Shown one piece after another: positions 9,386 through 20,523 of a stretch of 64,000 nucleotides of DNA. The stretch lies in NCBI RefSeq assembly GCF_964019385.1, contig NC_088654.1:5541297-5605296 (forward strand). Reading direction: 5' to 3'. Position 1 is the stretch's first letter, and every line of letters begins with the position of its first letter. The position numbers were made by a program, and so were the translations under genes. The notes under the pieces are model-generated. The model saw nothing but the letters and a program-made list of their open reading frames with translations, had not been told where the DNA came from and did no database searches. Origin of the DNA: Sycon ciliatum. Taxonomy: Eukaryota > Porifera > Calcarea > Leucosolenida > Sycettidae.

Positions 9386-9836
9386 GTAAGTTTTTTTCCG
9401 CACTTCTAAAAAAACTGTACAACTAGCTGGCCATGAAATGCTGTCCTAACCATATCCCATGTTCTGCGGTGTTTTCACCAAGTCGTGCAACTTCTAATGC
9501 CATTTTTGCGCCAAATTCAGATGTACAATGGACAGGTCAGCTCCATTCTGTCCGCCTTGTTGGCACATTGTCCACATGTACCCCGCCATTTATTTCGATT
9601 TTGTGTCCCAGGAATCCCTGGCTTCAAATTCACTTTTCTTATTCCTTTTTCCATTTTTCAATCTTGTGCATAGAGAATGGATGCATAGAGCTGGTCGCAT
9701 CATGAAAATTGACGTATTTCCGAAAATGGGTCGAGGCAGCTGCTCATTATCAATTGTGCATTCCTGGGAGTTACTTGCATTCTTGTTTGCATCTGTCCCG
9801 TGCACTGACGCTGTACCTGCGCTCGTATGTCTGTGT

Positions 9837-10193
9837 GTTGGTCTGTCTGTCTGTCTGTATGTCTGTCTGTCTGTCCGTGTCCATCTGTGTCTGCCTGCCT
9901 GCCTGCCTGCATGTCTGTCTGCCTGTCTGCCGGTCTGCCTGCCTGCCTGCATGTCTGTCTGCCTGTCTGCCTGCCTGCCTGCATGTCTGTCTGCCTGTCT
10001 GCCGGTCTGCCTGTCTGTCTGTCTGTCTGCATGTCTTCCTGCCTGCATGTCTGTCTGCCTGCATGTCTGCCTGCCCGCATGCCTGTCTGCCTGCATGTCT
10101 GTCTGCCTGCATGTCTGTCTGCCTGCATGTCTGTCTGCCTGCATGTCTTCCTGCCTGTATGTCCGTGTCCATCTGTGTCCGTCTGTCTGTCAT
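9837..10193. repeat. CTGY tetranucleotide minisatellite
   Basis: About 360 bases of CTGT/CTGC units with ATGT and GGTC variants (for example GTCTGCCTGCATGTCTGTCT). It runs almost to the 3' splice site of exon 6 at 10201-10202. Long open frames in both strands here are a by-product of the repeat. Confidence 0.95.
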
Positions 10194-10202
10194 AACAAAC
10201 AG

Positions 10203-10448
10203 TGCAAGTTCAGCCAGACCATGATGTGTTCACCTACGATGACGCCACCACCTATGCAACATACAATCCAGCTGGCGTGGTGCCCAACCAGGCTGTTGTC
10301 GACGTGCTGCACATCAGCAGCGAGGCAAACGCCACTTGCAATGGGGACTTCGCTTGCCTGGCCGACTTCATCGCAACTGGCAGCACCACACTGGCCACAT
10401 CTACCCTCGTGACGAAGAAAGCTCTTCAGCAATCCTCCATTGCCGTGG
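10203..10448 (+). CDS. Host gene exon 6: post-VWD region
   Basis: Reads DHDVFTYDDATTYATYNPAG, then ATCNGDFACLADFIATGSTT. The C-x-G-D-x-x-C-x-x-D followed by A-T-G-x-x-x-L-A-x-x-T is the conserved segment after the VWD domain in MUC4/SUSD2-type proteins. Phase 1-1, acceptor AACAG, donor GTATGT. It joins exon 7 to read SSIAVAHSPPLI. Confidence 0.82.
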
Positions 10449-10477
10449 GTATGTACACACACTCTTGTGCGCTTGGG

Positions 10478-10560
10478 TCTTGTTGTTGTTGTTGTTTTTA
10501 GTTGTTTTTTTTTTTACTTCACCAGATACACGGGCATGTCTGCCTTCTCACCTAACCATT
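10478..10560 (-). mobile_element. LINE 3' tail (short copy), minus strand
   Basis: Minus-strand GGCAGACATGCCCGTGTATC, then TGGTGAAGTAAAA and AAC repeats. Same hairpin-plus-tail signature as at 4612-4695, 35840-35895, 36970-37031 and 48893-48940. Confidence 0.6.
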
Positions 10561-10960
10561 ATGGCTAGCCTCTCAATAAAAGATGAATGTATTCTAACAG
10601 TATGTACACATGGACATGCACACAATTTTGTCACAGTGCAACAACGTGAAGCTTTCCAGGACTATTGTGTTGTGTATTCTGTGTACATATGAATCAGAAT
10701 GCGTTTTTGAGGCGTTATGGATAGTAGCACCGCGATTCTCTTGTTTCATAGCCTGGACCCTGTGAAGATTCTTGTTTTCACTACGGATCCAACTTCAAGA
10801 TTGAACTTCAGGCTGGTTTGTGTCAACATACATACATATACAAAATTGCTTTGACGCACACTTGAAAGGAATCAAAGCGTTTCTCACGGTTTTATCTGAT
10901 CATCAGACAGCAACTGGACTACGATTTTCAGAAGATATGACGGATATAGGCTGCAAGCTA

Positions 10961-11424
10961 CAGTCAAACCTCGTTAGGACGAACACTGATAAGGCGAACT
11001 TTCCATTAGTACGAACTAAGGCCAATCCTATGGTTGGCCAGGCATCAATTCAAGTCAAAATTATTCGTTTACGACGAACTTCTGTACAGCGAACTTTCGC
11101 GAAGACGAACTATTTTCAAGTGTGATTTGAACAAAGTCAGTGTGGTCATGTACATGTAGTACGAACTTTCGGTCCACGAGCGTGCGCGTGCGCTGGCTGC
11201 CTTTTTTCTTCTTCTTTTTTTCAATAGTCGAGGTCATATTGTACGTACAATGCAAATTGTTTTCAAGCGTGTTTTGAACAAATCAATCAGTGCGTTGTAC
11301 GAACTTTCGACACAGTCGTGATTCTATGCACTGTGTCATTGTACTTACCTGGATAAGAAGAACTCCCGATAAGACAAACAAATTTGTTCAGTCCCTTGAA
11401 GTTCGTCCTAACGAGGTTTGACTG
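10961..11424. mobile_element. pogo/Tigger-like MITE, TA target site
   Basis: A perfect 24-bp TIR starts CAGTCAAACCTCGTTAGGAC at both ends, flanked by TA on each side (10959-10960, 11425-11426). It is 464 bp without a transposase ORF. The inside carries many CGAACT/AGTTCG motifs. TIR sequence and TA duplication fit the Tc1/mariner superfamily, pogo/Tigger type. Confidence 0.85.
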
Positions 11425-11521
11425 TATATTGCTCGGGCTTGAATTGAAGTCGGACCTTCCCGTCAGCTTGCACAAGAATACGATTAACTCGACTTGTGTG
11501 CCGTGACTTGTTTTCTTTCAG

Positions 11522-11908
11522 CTCACAGTCCACCACTGATAACATTGTCTACTGATGTCCTCAATGCTAACTTCAATGTAACCAGCAACGTGACTGTTCG
11601 TGCTGCTGCCGCGCTCACTCTTAACATCTCGGTTATCGAAGTGGCCACCTCCAGCGGGATTGTCCCTGGTGATCTGGTGTCGGCTTACTCCCCGCAGTCT
11701 GGATTGGTGTTTAGCTGGACTCCCAGCCAGCGTCAGCCGAGCAGCAATATTGTGCTGCGCGTGCGTGCCGTTGACTCGGCCAACCAGGCATCCATCGTTA
11801 CCGTGCCAATCACCCTCTGCAGCTGTTTCGGAGAGTGCAGCGCTGCACCAGCCATCACTGCTGTCTCAACACCCTTCACTCTACTTACATGTACTGCATG
11901 CTTGCCAG
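11522..11908 (+). CDS. Host gene exon 7: post-VWD beta domain and first EGF-like cysteines
   Basis: 129 codons, phase 1-1. Reads PPLITLSTDVLNANFNVTSN, then GLVFSWTPS, RVRAVDSANQ and VPITLCSCFGEC. The layout (PP-x-I, a beta-sandwich-like stretch with F-x-W-T-P, then a C-x-C pair) is what follows the VWD in MUC4-type proteins. N-x-S/T sites are frequent, fitting an extracellular protein. Acceptor TTTCAG, donor GTGAGA. Confidence 0.82.
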
Positions 11909-12176
11909 GTGAGAGATGACATCAATTCGGGTGCTTCATTATTATTATACATAGTCAGCAAAGGAAAGTTTTATGATAGAATTATTTATAGCAAGGCGAT
12001 CATCGTACGTAGCTATAACAAATGATACAACAATGATTCCTAGAACCTGTTATATCGATAAAAATAAAGTGAGCACCCTCATTCCACGATACCAACGAAA
12101 CAATATGAAAGGATTTGAAGAGGATTTTTTAAAGTTGTTCCATTGGTGTCGTGGTATGAGTGCGCTCACTTTATTC
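11909..12176 (+). other. Intron sequence
   Basis: Nothing recognised. GAGTGCGCTCACTTTATTCC near 12157 mirrors AAAATAAAGTGAGCACCCTC near 12060, a possible inverted repeat of an older element. Confidence 0.4.
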
Positions 12177-12860
12177 CCGTAGCTATGCAGAAGACGTTAC
12201 TTCAGTAACGTCTGGCGCTAGCCAGGGTCCACACAGCTTTAATTTGGTGTTTGTTTGTGTGTTTGTTTGTTTGTGTCACGCCTGGCGCTATCCGTATCTG
12301 ACGGCAAAAAAGCATAGGATGTTATAAATTTTTCAATTCTCCTTTTTTTCAGGCATATCCTGGGATTCGAACCCGCACTATCGCCCTACATGCATTCCCC
12401 CATACACTTCGCATTCATACCCATTCTTCCAAGTTGCGTTACATTATTATCTTGCGTTTGAAAGCCCTATTTGAATATTGCGGGAAGCTGTATGTGGCCA
12501 GCTGTGTTTGATGGTACGGTACGGTACGGGAGACGGTGTCGTATTACCCTCGATCGTACCTGTCCCGTCCCTATCCCCTACCGTACCGTGCCATCAAAGA
12601 CGGCTGGCCACAATGCATATAACTCAAATAGGGCTTTCAAATGCAAGATCACAATGTGAAACAACTTGGAAGAATTAGTATGTATGCGAAGTGCGTCGGG
12701 GGATGAATGCAGGGCGCGCGATAGTGCGGGTTCGAATCCCAGGTTATGTCTTAAAAAAAGGAATTTTTTAAAGAATTTATAACATCCCTATGCTTTTTTT
12801 TGTCTAGGTCATCAAGGCAAAAAAGCATAGCGTAGGGCCCTGAGCTTCCAAGCTCTCTCG
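12177..12860. mobile_element. Dimeric pol III-like repeat, copy 1 (left monomer inverted)
   Basis: Starts CCGTAGCTATGCAGAAGACG and ends GAGCTTCCAAGCTCTCTCG, like the copies at 24839 and 52800. Each monomer has a B-box-like GGTTCGAATCCC preceded by GCGATAGTGCG and followed by a T-rich tail ending in ATCCCTATGCTTTTTT. In this copy the left monomer (about 12300-12520) lies on the minus strand and the right one on the plus strand. The middle holds TACGGTACGG/CCGTACC repeats. Confidence 0.8.
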
Positions 12861-13798
12861 TTTTTGTCGATATTGGGTTTATTGGGTTTCTTGTCTCCAC
12901 GCCGCCTTATTACCGTATGTTCCCACTTTTAAAGTCATGGAGGTATATTCGAGTATAAAGCCATGGGCTTCATAAATGAAATGACATTTGAAGTATGTTT
13001 TGTGAAAATGAAGAAATAAGTACTATGCTAACAAACTAACAGCCCGGCAGGAAGGGTGAACAAATGGATTTAGACTGACATTTCTGTGTGGACTTTGACT
13101 TTTATGGCATGGCGTAGTGGGTGAGTCACATCATCATCATCATCATCAGCATCCTCATCATTTGAACAGCCTCTTGTACGGGCAAGCAAAACGCAATACA
13201 TCAAAATTCAATTAGAATGAAAAAAGAGAGGAAAATGAACACAAAGTGCACTGGAACTCAATATAAAAAGGAACGCAAAGTGCAGTTGAACACAACGAGC
13301 ATCATCATCATCATGCTTACATCTCAATCTTCGGGAGGCAGCTATTCGTCATTGATAGGTTAGTATCGCTGCCGGGTGTCTTTCGCGCTGCTACGTTCCG
13401 CTTTGTTGTGTGTCAGGGGTGCTCGGTCGGTCGGAAGCAATTGTTGATTGGTCCGGCCATGCCCACAGAGCCATCATACCACATCCGGATGAAATTCCCG
13501 CCGAGGGAACACGAAGGAAGTGGTTGGGTGGACTGGCACTTCTGGCGCAGATACTTCGCTGGAAGAAGCCATAGCTGTCAAGCAGACCAAAAATCGTAGG
13601 TGGCCGAAAAGCTGGTCCGGCCATGGCCGGACCGACCGGAGCGGCTCTGCCGGCCCTGTCATTGGACTGGAAATAGCATCCCTTGCTCCTGGTTTCAGTG
13701 GTCTTCCTGGACAGGTGGTCACCTTGGCATGCTTTTCTATACATGTACTTGCCATTGTTCGCTTACTTGATTTATTCTGCTCGTTTGTACTGGTTCAG
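12861..13798 (+). other. Intron sequence with small simple repeats
   Basis: (ATC)n at 13130-13150 and 13298-13314. A perfect 20-bp palindrome GGTCCGGCCATGGCCGGACC sits at 13614-13633. The ORFs here do not match a family I know, and none is bounded by fitting splice sites. Confidence 0.5.
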
Positions 13799-14092
13799 GT
13801 CAAACTGGCCGTATTTGCGAGGGCGATATCGACGCTTGCCTGTCGCAGCCCTGCGGTGGACTGCGGCAATGCTCGGACGAGCCCGCCCCGTCACTGGGCT
13901 ACCGATGCGGAGCATGCGCAAGCGGTTTCCGCGACGGCGGTTCTTCCAACTTGTCCTGTGTGCCAATGGACGAGTGCGCGGAGGGTGTTGCGGTGTGCGC
14001 ACCCACAATCAGCACTTGCCAGGATCAGCTTGCCTCCTATCACTGTCCTTGTGCAGTGGGATATACTGGTACTGGAAACAACAGCTGTGTCG
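13799..14092 (+). CDS. Host gene exon 8: Cys-rich EGF-like region
   Basis: Phase 1-1, 98 codons. Reads GQTGRICEGDIDACLSQPCG, YRCGACASGFRDGG, then MDECAEGVAVC and YHCPCAVGYTGTGNNSC. At least two EGF-like repeats are present; the second has the D-E-C start of a calcium-binding type. Acceptor GGTTCAG, donor GTAAGT. It follows exon 7 directly. Confidence 0.88.
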
Positions 14093-15060
14093 GTAAGTTT
14101 TTTTTTACGGATATAATATTTAATTCATTTTACTATAGGTATTAACTGGTTTGAGGGAAAGAGACAAACGGGAAAAGTCTGAAGAAAAAATTACTATAGG
14201 TCTTTTTCTTTTTACCTTTAATAAAAGCTGTGTCGGTAAGTACATGTGGGCAGCAGGGGCGTAGCTGGTCCCCCTCTTAGGGGGCGGGGGAGGGGTGCAT
14301 GGCAGCTGTATCATCCATGTACCCTAGGATGGTTGGTGCATGTCATCCTGGGCATTATGTGCATGCTGAACCTAGGTCGAACTTTTCAGGGGCGGGCATT
14401 TGCCCCCCGTGCCCATACGGGCTATGCATCTGGGCACTGTGCTGACCCAGTCGCAATATTTGTTCTCTTATGCTGTGTTGGTCTAGCTGTATGCCAAGCA
14501 CAGGTGCACAGGTGGCTTTGACCTGCGACAGTGCTCCACACATGAAGCAGGCAGAGCCTTGTCCGATGTGCCATGAAGCTCTGCGTGACAACCGTATTCA
14601 CTTTCCTACCATTCCTACCATTCCTACCATTCCTACCATTCCTACCATTCCTACCATTCCTACCATTCCTACCATTCCTACCATTCCTACCATTCCTACC
14701 ATTCCTACCATTCCTACCATTCCTACCATTCCTACCATTCCTACCATTCCTACCATTCCTACCATTCCTACCATTCCTACCATTCCTACCATTCCTACCA
14801 TTCCTACCATTCCTACCATTCCTACCATTGTCAACTTATTTGCACATACACTGTACTTGTACTAGTACAGTTTCAGAGAGTTTGGAGAAGAGGAAGGCAG
14901 GCTTGTTTTACGAATAAATACTTGGCTGAAATCTCGCTACCACTCCGCCGACTTTGGTTTCGGCACGAAACATTAAGGCAGCTGTTGTGGTGTATCGTTG
15001 TGTTCATTGCTGCTGTCTCTCAAGAAAGGTTACTCTTTTGATTGGGATGTATTTCTGCAG
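14093..15060 (+). other. Intron
   Basis: AGCTGTGTCGGTAAGT of the exon 8 donor recurs at about 14228-14243, a small local duplication. 14255-14300 is a C/G-rich hairpin. CTAGGTCGAACTTTTCAGGG (14371-14390) resembles a stretch at 36689, a shared old repeat. The 9-bp minisatellite is annotated separately. Confidence 0.5.
14603..14830. repeat. 9-bp minisatellite (TTCCTACCA)n
   Basis: About 25 nearly perfect copies. Because 9 is a multiple of 3 it stays open in several frames (FLP and PTI tripeptides), but there is no splice or start evidence for coding use. Confidence 0.97.
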
Positions 15061-15201
15061 ATGTGGACGAGTGTCAAGATGCTCAGTTGAATGACTGTGA
15101 CCATAAATATGCAACCTGCACCAACACCAGAGGAAGCTATACGTGTGGTTGTAAGCGTGGATTCCAGGGACCGGGTATTAGCGCACATGGAGGTTGCTAT
15201 G
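15061..15201 (+). CDS. Host gene exon 9: calcium-binding EGF domain
   Basis: Phase 1-1, 47 codons: DVDECQDAQLNDCDHKYATC, TNTRGSYTCGCKRGF, ending in GGCY. The D-x-D-E-C start, six cysteines and the G-S-Y-x-C core define an EGF_CA domain. Acceptor TCTGCAG, donor GTGAGT. Confidence 0.92.
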
Positions 15202-15231
15202 GTGAGTTTCCGCATTCTCTCTCTTGCTCTA

Positions 15232-15244
15232 TTGCCCTCTCTTG

Positions 15245-15303
<59 letters not shown>

Positions 15304-15304
15304 T

Positions 15305-15358
<54 letters not shown>

Positions 15359-15375
15359 ACACACACACACACATC
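15232..15375. repeat. (CT)n then (CA)n microsatellite
   Basis: CT repeat with TTTCTT interruptions followed by a short CA run, in the intron after exon 9. Confidence 0.95.
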
Positions 15376-15549
15376 CTTGTGTGTTTGTCCTCCTTTTCTG
15401 CCCGGTCGCTAGCACATGTTGAGAAAATCACATAGCCTTTCAGACCAGGGCCAATGAAAATGTCAACGAAAGTGTTTTGTAGCTCCGTTGGGTTTGGCCC
15501 ATCGGCCCTTTTTCGAGATCATGAGTAATACTGTTGGAGGCAGTCTGTG

Positions 15550-16562
15550 GCCGCTGGAACCTTGCCGCTGGAACCTTGCCACTGGAACCTTGCCGCAGGA
15601 ACCTTGCCGCTGGAACCTTGCCGCTGGAACCTTGCCGCTGGAACCTTGCCGCTGGAACCTTGCCACTGGAACCTTACCGCTGGAACCTTGCCGCTGGAAC
15701 CTTGCCGCTGGAACCTTGCCGCTTGAACCTTGCCACTGGAACCTTACCGCTGGAACCTTGCCGCTGGAACCTTGCCGCTGGAACCTTGCCGCTGGAACCT
15801 TGCCGCTGGAACCTTGCCGCTGGAACCTTGCCGCTGGAACCTTGCCGCTGGAACCTTGCCACTGGAACCTTACCGCTGGAACCTTGCCACTGGAACCTTG
15901 CCGCTGGAACCTTGCCGCTGGAACCTTGCCGCTGGAACCTTGCCGCTAAAACCTTGCCGCTGGAACCTTGCCGCTGGAACCTTGCCGCTGAAACCTTGCC
16001 GCTGGAACCTTGCCGCTGGAACCTTGCCGCTTGAACCTTGTGGCTGGAACCTTGCCGCTGGAACCTTGCCGCTGGAACCTTGCCGCTGGAACCTTGCCGC
16101 TGGAACCTTGCCGCTGGAGCCTTGCCACTGGAACCTTACCGCTGGAACCTTGCCGCTGGAACCTTGCCGCTGGAACCTTGCCGCTGGAACCTTGCCGCTT
16201 GAACCTTGCCGCTGGAACCTTGCCGCTGGAACCTTGCCGCTGGAACCTTGCCGCTGGAACCTTGCCGCTGGAACCTTGCCGCTGAAACCTTGCCGCTGGA
16301 ACCTTGCCGCTGGAACCTTGCCGCTGAAACCTTGCCGCTGGAACCTTGCCGCTGGAACCTTGCCGCTGGAACCTTGCCGCTTGAACCTTGCCGCTGGAAC
16401 CTTGCCGCTGGAACCTTGCCGCTGGAACCTTGCCGCTGGAACCTTGCCGCTGGAACCTTGCCGCTGGAACCTTGCCGCTGAAACCTTGCCGCTGGAACCT
16501 TGCCGCTGGAACCTTGCCGCTGAAACCTTGCCGCTGGAACCTTGCCGCTGGAACCTTGCCAG
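15550..16562. repeat. 14-bp minisatellite (CCGCTGGAACCTTG)n
   Basis: About 72 copies of a 14-bp unit with point variants (CCACTGG, TACCGC, GCTTGAACC, GCTGAAACC). The variants recur at set distances, for instance GAAACC pairs 42 bases apart at about 15946/15988, 16276/16318 and 16486/16528. The unit is not a multiple of 3, yet all three plus frames and two minus frames stay open over long stretches. I see no coding evidence. Confidence 0.97.
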
Positions 16563-16587
16563 GTTTCACTAAACCTCACTACTAGTA

Positions 16588-16761
16588 CAGTTGGGCTCGG
16601 TGAAATCCGACCAAAACTGGCGTCCTGGACCAGTTCCGATTACATCATTGTATTCGTACATGTGTACGTCCAGCCGCATTCGTGCCATTTCCACGGCGTC
16701 AAGGGCCATGCCGTTCAAATGAGGGTGCCAAATGTGGGTTGGATTTCACCGAGCGCAACTG
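16588..16761. mobile_element. 174-bp mariner-like MITE, TA target site
   Basis: Ends CAGTTGGGCTCGGTGAAATC and, inverted, CAGTTGCGCTCGGTGAAATC, about 26 bp with two mismatches. TA lies on both sides (16586-16587, 16762-16763). No ORF inside. Confidence 0.75.
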
Positions 16762-17048
16762 TACGATAAAAAGCTACAGAAGCGGGCGAAAAGTTAGTCT
16801 TTGTTTTGAAAGTGACAGAGACGGAAACTCGCGGGTCGGCGCTCAGCGTATGCTCTGCGTGAACTTTGTGCGATGTGCATCGTGCGTCCTGGTAAAGGTG
16901 GCATCAGCAAATAAAAATATTTTGCAGTGGATCAGACTAGCTGCGGAGTTTGCACGCTCTAGTTCTCTTGCTACTTTGTAGTAAATTCAAAATCTCTATG
17001 ATGTCATCTACAGTCATAATGATGTCATTCTATATTTTCTGCATACAG

Positions 17049-17183
17049 ATATGAACCAGTGTTCAACAGGACAGCATGACTGCGTGCCAGAGGCAGAGTG
17101 CTTGGACGACAACACTATTGCTGGACAACACACATGTACTTGCCCAGACAAGCAACTGCAGTCATCGGACAGGAACTGCGATG
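17049..17183 (+). CDS. Host gene exon 10: EGF-like domain
   Basis: Phase 1-1, 45 codons: DMNQCSTGQHDCVPEAEC, GQHTCTCPDKQLQ, RNCDG. Six cysteines in EGF order; the D-x-N-x-C start suggests calcium binding. Acceptor ATACAG, donor GTATGC. Confidence 0.9.
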
Positions 17184-17243
17184 GTATGCCAGTTGTTCTT
17201 GGCTTTATTGTGTGTACATGGGTTGCATGTGTGTGCGTGTCTG

Positions 17244-17400
17244 CATTATAATAATGTGTGTGTGTGTGTACTTGTGTGTGCTTGTACACATGCTGCACAC
17301 GTGTGTGTTTGTGCACATTTGTGTGCGTGCGTGCGTGCTCGTGTATGTGCATACATGTGTGTGGGTGTGGGTGTGTACATTATGCTTTTGATGTATTCAC
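17244..17400. repeat. Degenerate TG repeat
   Basis: TG-rich stretch with GTGC and GTAC variants in the intron after exon 10. Confidence 0.8.
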
Positions 17401-17404
17401 TTCT

Positions 17405-17690
<286 letters not shown>

Positions 17691-17734
17691 ACACCCACCC
17701 ACACACACGCACACAAACTGTTGTGTTGGTACAG

Positions 17735-17910
17735 TGGCTCTGACATCCCGTGTATCCCCGGACACACCCGCTACTCAGAAGTTCCCAGTCGGCACTGCTA
17801 TCACCATGACGTGCCTTTTCACCGGATTTGCTCGCAATGGCATTTCCTGGACATTGGCTTCCCGCTCCGTGCTTAAACGCTCGTCTGGCATGTTCACTGT
17901 GGTGACTTCC
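17735..17910 (+). CDS. Host gene exon 11: Ig domain, N-terminal half
   Basis: Reads VALTSRVSPDTPATQKFPVG, TAITMTCLFTGFARNGISWT. The T-x-T-C ... I-S-W pattern is the B strand cysteine and C strand tryptophan of an Ig fold. Enters phase 1, leaves phase 0 (donor GTAAGT after a complete TCC codon). The split inside an Ig domain is common in animal genes. Confidence 0.82.
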
Positions 17911-18683
17911 GTAAGTCATGGTTTGTCTGACGGTGGACTAGTACGGTGATTTTTTTTGACAGGAGATTCTAACCTTCACTGACGAGAGGTTTATGCTTGA
18001 AGCAGCTGTATGATGGAATCCAGTAGCAACGGATGTGTCGTTTTGCTGGTGCTGGTCTTTAAAATCAAAATGCACATGCCTGCGTAGAACGATGCTATGG
18101 CAACGTGTGGAGGGCGGCTGGAGAGCGCGGTTGCAGTGTGGTGGATGATGGGAAATCTGTACAGGGCCGAATGCTGGTGCTGCTCACGCGTCATTGAGAT
18201 TCAGGTACCTAACTATGAAGGGTTACATTGCCCCCCCCCCCCCAAATCACCCTACCCCTACTCCTACTGTCCTCTGCTCTGTCGAGTGATAGAAAGGGCA
18301 GTACATGTATGACCAGGAGTACATAACCCCCAAGTGTGTGCAACTCGACTATGGGTCGGGACAGCATGGTTTGTGGGAGTTGCACACTCTGGGGGTGGGT
18401 GGGGTATGTACTCTTGGTATGACCTTGGAGATAAAGCAAAGCCGTGCTCACTGATTGAATGCAACATTATATTCGTCTGGTGAGTGTGTTGTTGAACCCG
18501 AAACTTGGATTCACGAGAAAAGTATTGGTCTCTGTTGTTCTGCCTTGTGTAGTACGCTCTGCCCTTGTTATGGTATTGAGTACTAGTTGCAGCAAGCACC
18601 TGAGACGCTTCGTCATCATATTCATGTTGTCTGGTGTTACGTTGCCTGAATTCGGCATGCTTGTAATGTGTCCATGTGTCCAG
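17911..18683 (+). other. Intron inside the Ig domain
   Basis: Holds a C13 run (18231-18243) and a 105-bp TIR element annotated separately. No exon seen. Confidence 0.5.
18313..18417. mobile_element. 105-bp TIR element, TATGA target duplication
   Basis: The ends match CCAGGAGTACATAACC and, inverted, CCAAGAGTACATACC, with AGTGTGTGCAACTC inside both arms. TATGA lies directly on each side (18308-18312, 18418-18422). The same arms occur at 39453-39810. Confidence 0.7.
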
Positions 18684-18816
18684 GTCACTAACACCAGTGC
18701 AACATCTACTCTTTCATTCACTATCGGTGCTAACAACCTGACCGGAGAGTACAGCTGCGTTGGTGGTAATAGTCGTGGCAGCAGCACTCAGGCCTTCCTG
18801 CTTACCGTCACTCCAG
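18684..18816 (+). CDS. Host gene exon 12: Ig domain, C-terminal half
   Basis: Phase 0-1: VTNTSATSTLSFTIGANNLT, GEYSCVGGNSRGSSTQAFLL. G-x-Y-x-C is the F strand of an Ig fold and completes the domain begun in exon 11. Acceptor GTCCAG, donor GTAAGA. Confidence 0.85.
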
Positions 18817-19784
18817 GTAAGAACGAGTACAAAATACACGACTGTTATAGTAGTAGATAATTCAATAATTCTCGAGCATGCTTCAAATATTTGCGATAGT
18901 AATATGTTGTGCAAGTACATAAAATCACTTACCTGACTTCTCCAGGTCTAGGTCACTCCGAGACACCTTTCTTGCAAGGTATGATAATACTTCATGTTTA
19001 CGAACATTAGTTATCTTCCTGCTGCAAGCGAAGGCTGTTGTTTACAAAGTCTTCGCTCATAATTTATTTGCATGTCGCTCACACGCAACCCTTCTCAAAC
19101 TGAATTTGACGCATGCACTCTGTGTACATCTCTAGAATAGTAATTGTGTTCGCTGCTCTAAAACTGCACGCCACTCTTTAGCGTACATCTAGAGATCTAA
19201 AGTCCGCATGCGCTATACGCTAACTTTGCATCCGGTTGCACCAAAAGCTTGGAGCGCATATAACCTGGGCTGGCTATCATTTTCATTCATTCCGCTCGAG
19301 TCTAAGGACTCTCCAGTCTTCTACTATACTACGGTAAAGTAATGGATAAACCTATTACCCATTGTATTTTGTGAGTGCCTTAGTTCCTATCGTGTGCAGA
19401 ACGTTGAATTACAACAAAGTCCAAATTTGAAATTCCTTTTATCCCGGTCCAAATTTATCAATGGATCAATGTTTACTTCAGTATCGCTAGAGATGCTATG
19501 GCCAGAGCTTATGGCGTAACAGGAAACCTCCCCTTCGTCTGCTTGATATTCCCTTCGCGTACAATGTCCGTCTAGTCGCCTTCATGGCTCTCCATGATTT
19601 CTAACAATAATAACGAGAGAGCTTGGAAGCTCCAGGCCCTACGCTATGCTTTTTTTCCTAGCTCTTCATGCATGTTATTAGAACTGATGGATATGTTTTT
19701 TCCATTGATTGGCTAGATCATTGTATTGCAAAAACGTTTCAAGCAGTTTGATTATGAGTTAGGCAAAAGTAATTGCACAAGTGT
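18817..19784 (+). other. Intron
   Basis: No exon recognised. At 19614-19660 the minus strand carries one terminus (CGAGAGAGCTTGGAAGCTC through GCTATGCTTTTTTTCC) of the dimeric pol III-like family. Confidence 0.5.
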
Positions 19785-19873
19785 CCAAGACCACTTTGGC
19801 GATCCTGATCCAACTGTTGGCTCAATGCCAGAGTCATGCTCTCAAATGCTATCAAAGTTTCCAAAATTCATTC

Positions 19874-19915
<42 letters not shown>

Positions 19916-20293
19916 GTTGTGGAACCCTCGTCCCCCCGAAGCACAGCTACTCTCACCCGACAGCAACTCTCAATAGTACAGTTTATGCATGATATTGGAA
20001 AAGGAGAGATTAGCAAAATGGACACAAGCAACGGAAACTCGAACTAACCAGAAGAAGGAACAACAACAAAAACTCAGCTGCAGTCGTACTTGTGCCAGCA
20101 GCCGCAACACACGGGACACCATGCTACATATGCATGTGCAAACCGCTACACGACACATCCGGGAATTTGGCTACATGCGCAACCGCATAGACCTACGCAA
20201 CAAAGACACCATGGCTAGATTACTATGCGAGTACAGAATACTAGTAGTAACAGGGCAGAGTGGCGTCTACAGTCATGCATAGATATTCATTAC

Positions 20294-20294
<1 letters not shown>

Positions 20295-20360
<66 letters not shown>

Positions 20361-20408
20361 GTGTGCGTATGTGTGTGTGTGTGTGTGTGTGTGTGTATGA
20401 GTGTGTAT

Positions 20409-20471
<63 letters not shown>

Positions 20472-20495
20472 AGTGTGTATACGTGTGTGTGTACA
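20295..20495. repeat. (TG)n microsatellite upstream of exon 13
   Basis: About 200 bases of TG with GTATGAG interruptions, ending 28 bases before the acceptor. Confidence 0.96.
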
Positions 20496-20523
20496 TGTAA
20501 TGTTTTGTTTCTTTTTTTTGTAG

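Noticed and set aside
9590-10195. ORFs rich in Cys/Leu/Pro or Arg/Gln/Thr over the CTGY array
   Set aside because: By-product of a stop-free tetranucleotide repeat inside an intron between exons 5 and 6.
10752-10817. Possible extra exon reading EDSCFHYGSNFKIELQAG
   Set aside because: From the TAG acceptor the phase-1 reading meets a stop at once, and exons 6 and 7 already join in frame.
12177-12860. Helitron, from the terminal hairpin GAGCTTCCAAGCTC
   Set aside because: No CTRR end after the hairpin and no TC start; ends CTCTCTCG do not fit, so type left open.
14573-14917. FLP- and PTI-repeat ORFs
   Set aside because: A 9-bp minisatellite keeps frames open; flanks give no splice-compatible exon.
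15488-16585. 280-codon ORF of LPLEPCRWNLAAGT repeats as a secreted repeat protein
   Set aside because: The 14-bp unit is open in nearly every frame, units vary without regard to codon position, and exons 9 and 10 join in phase without it.
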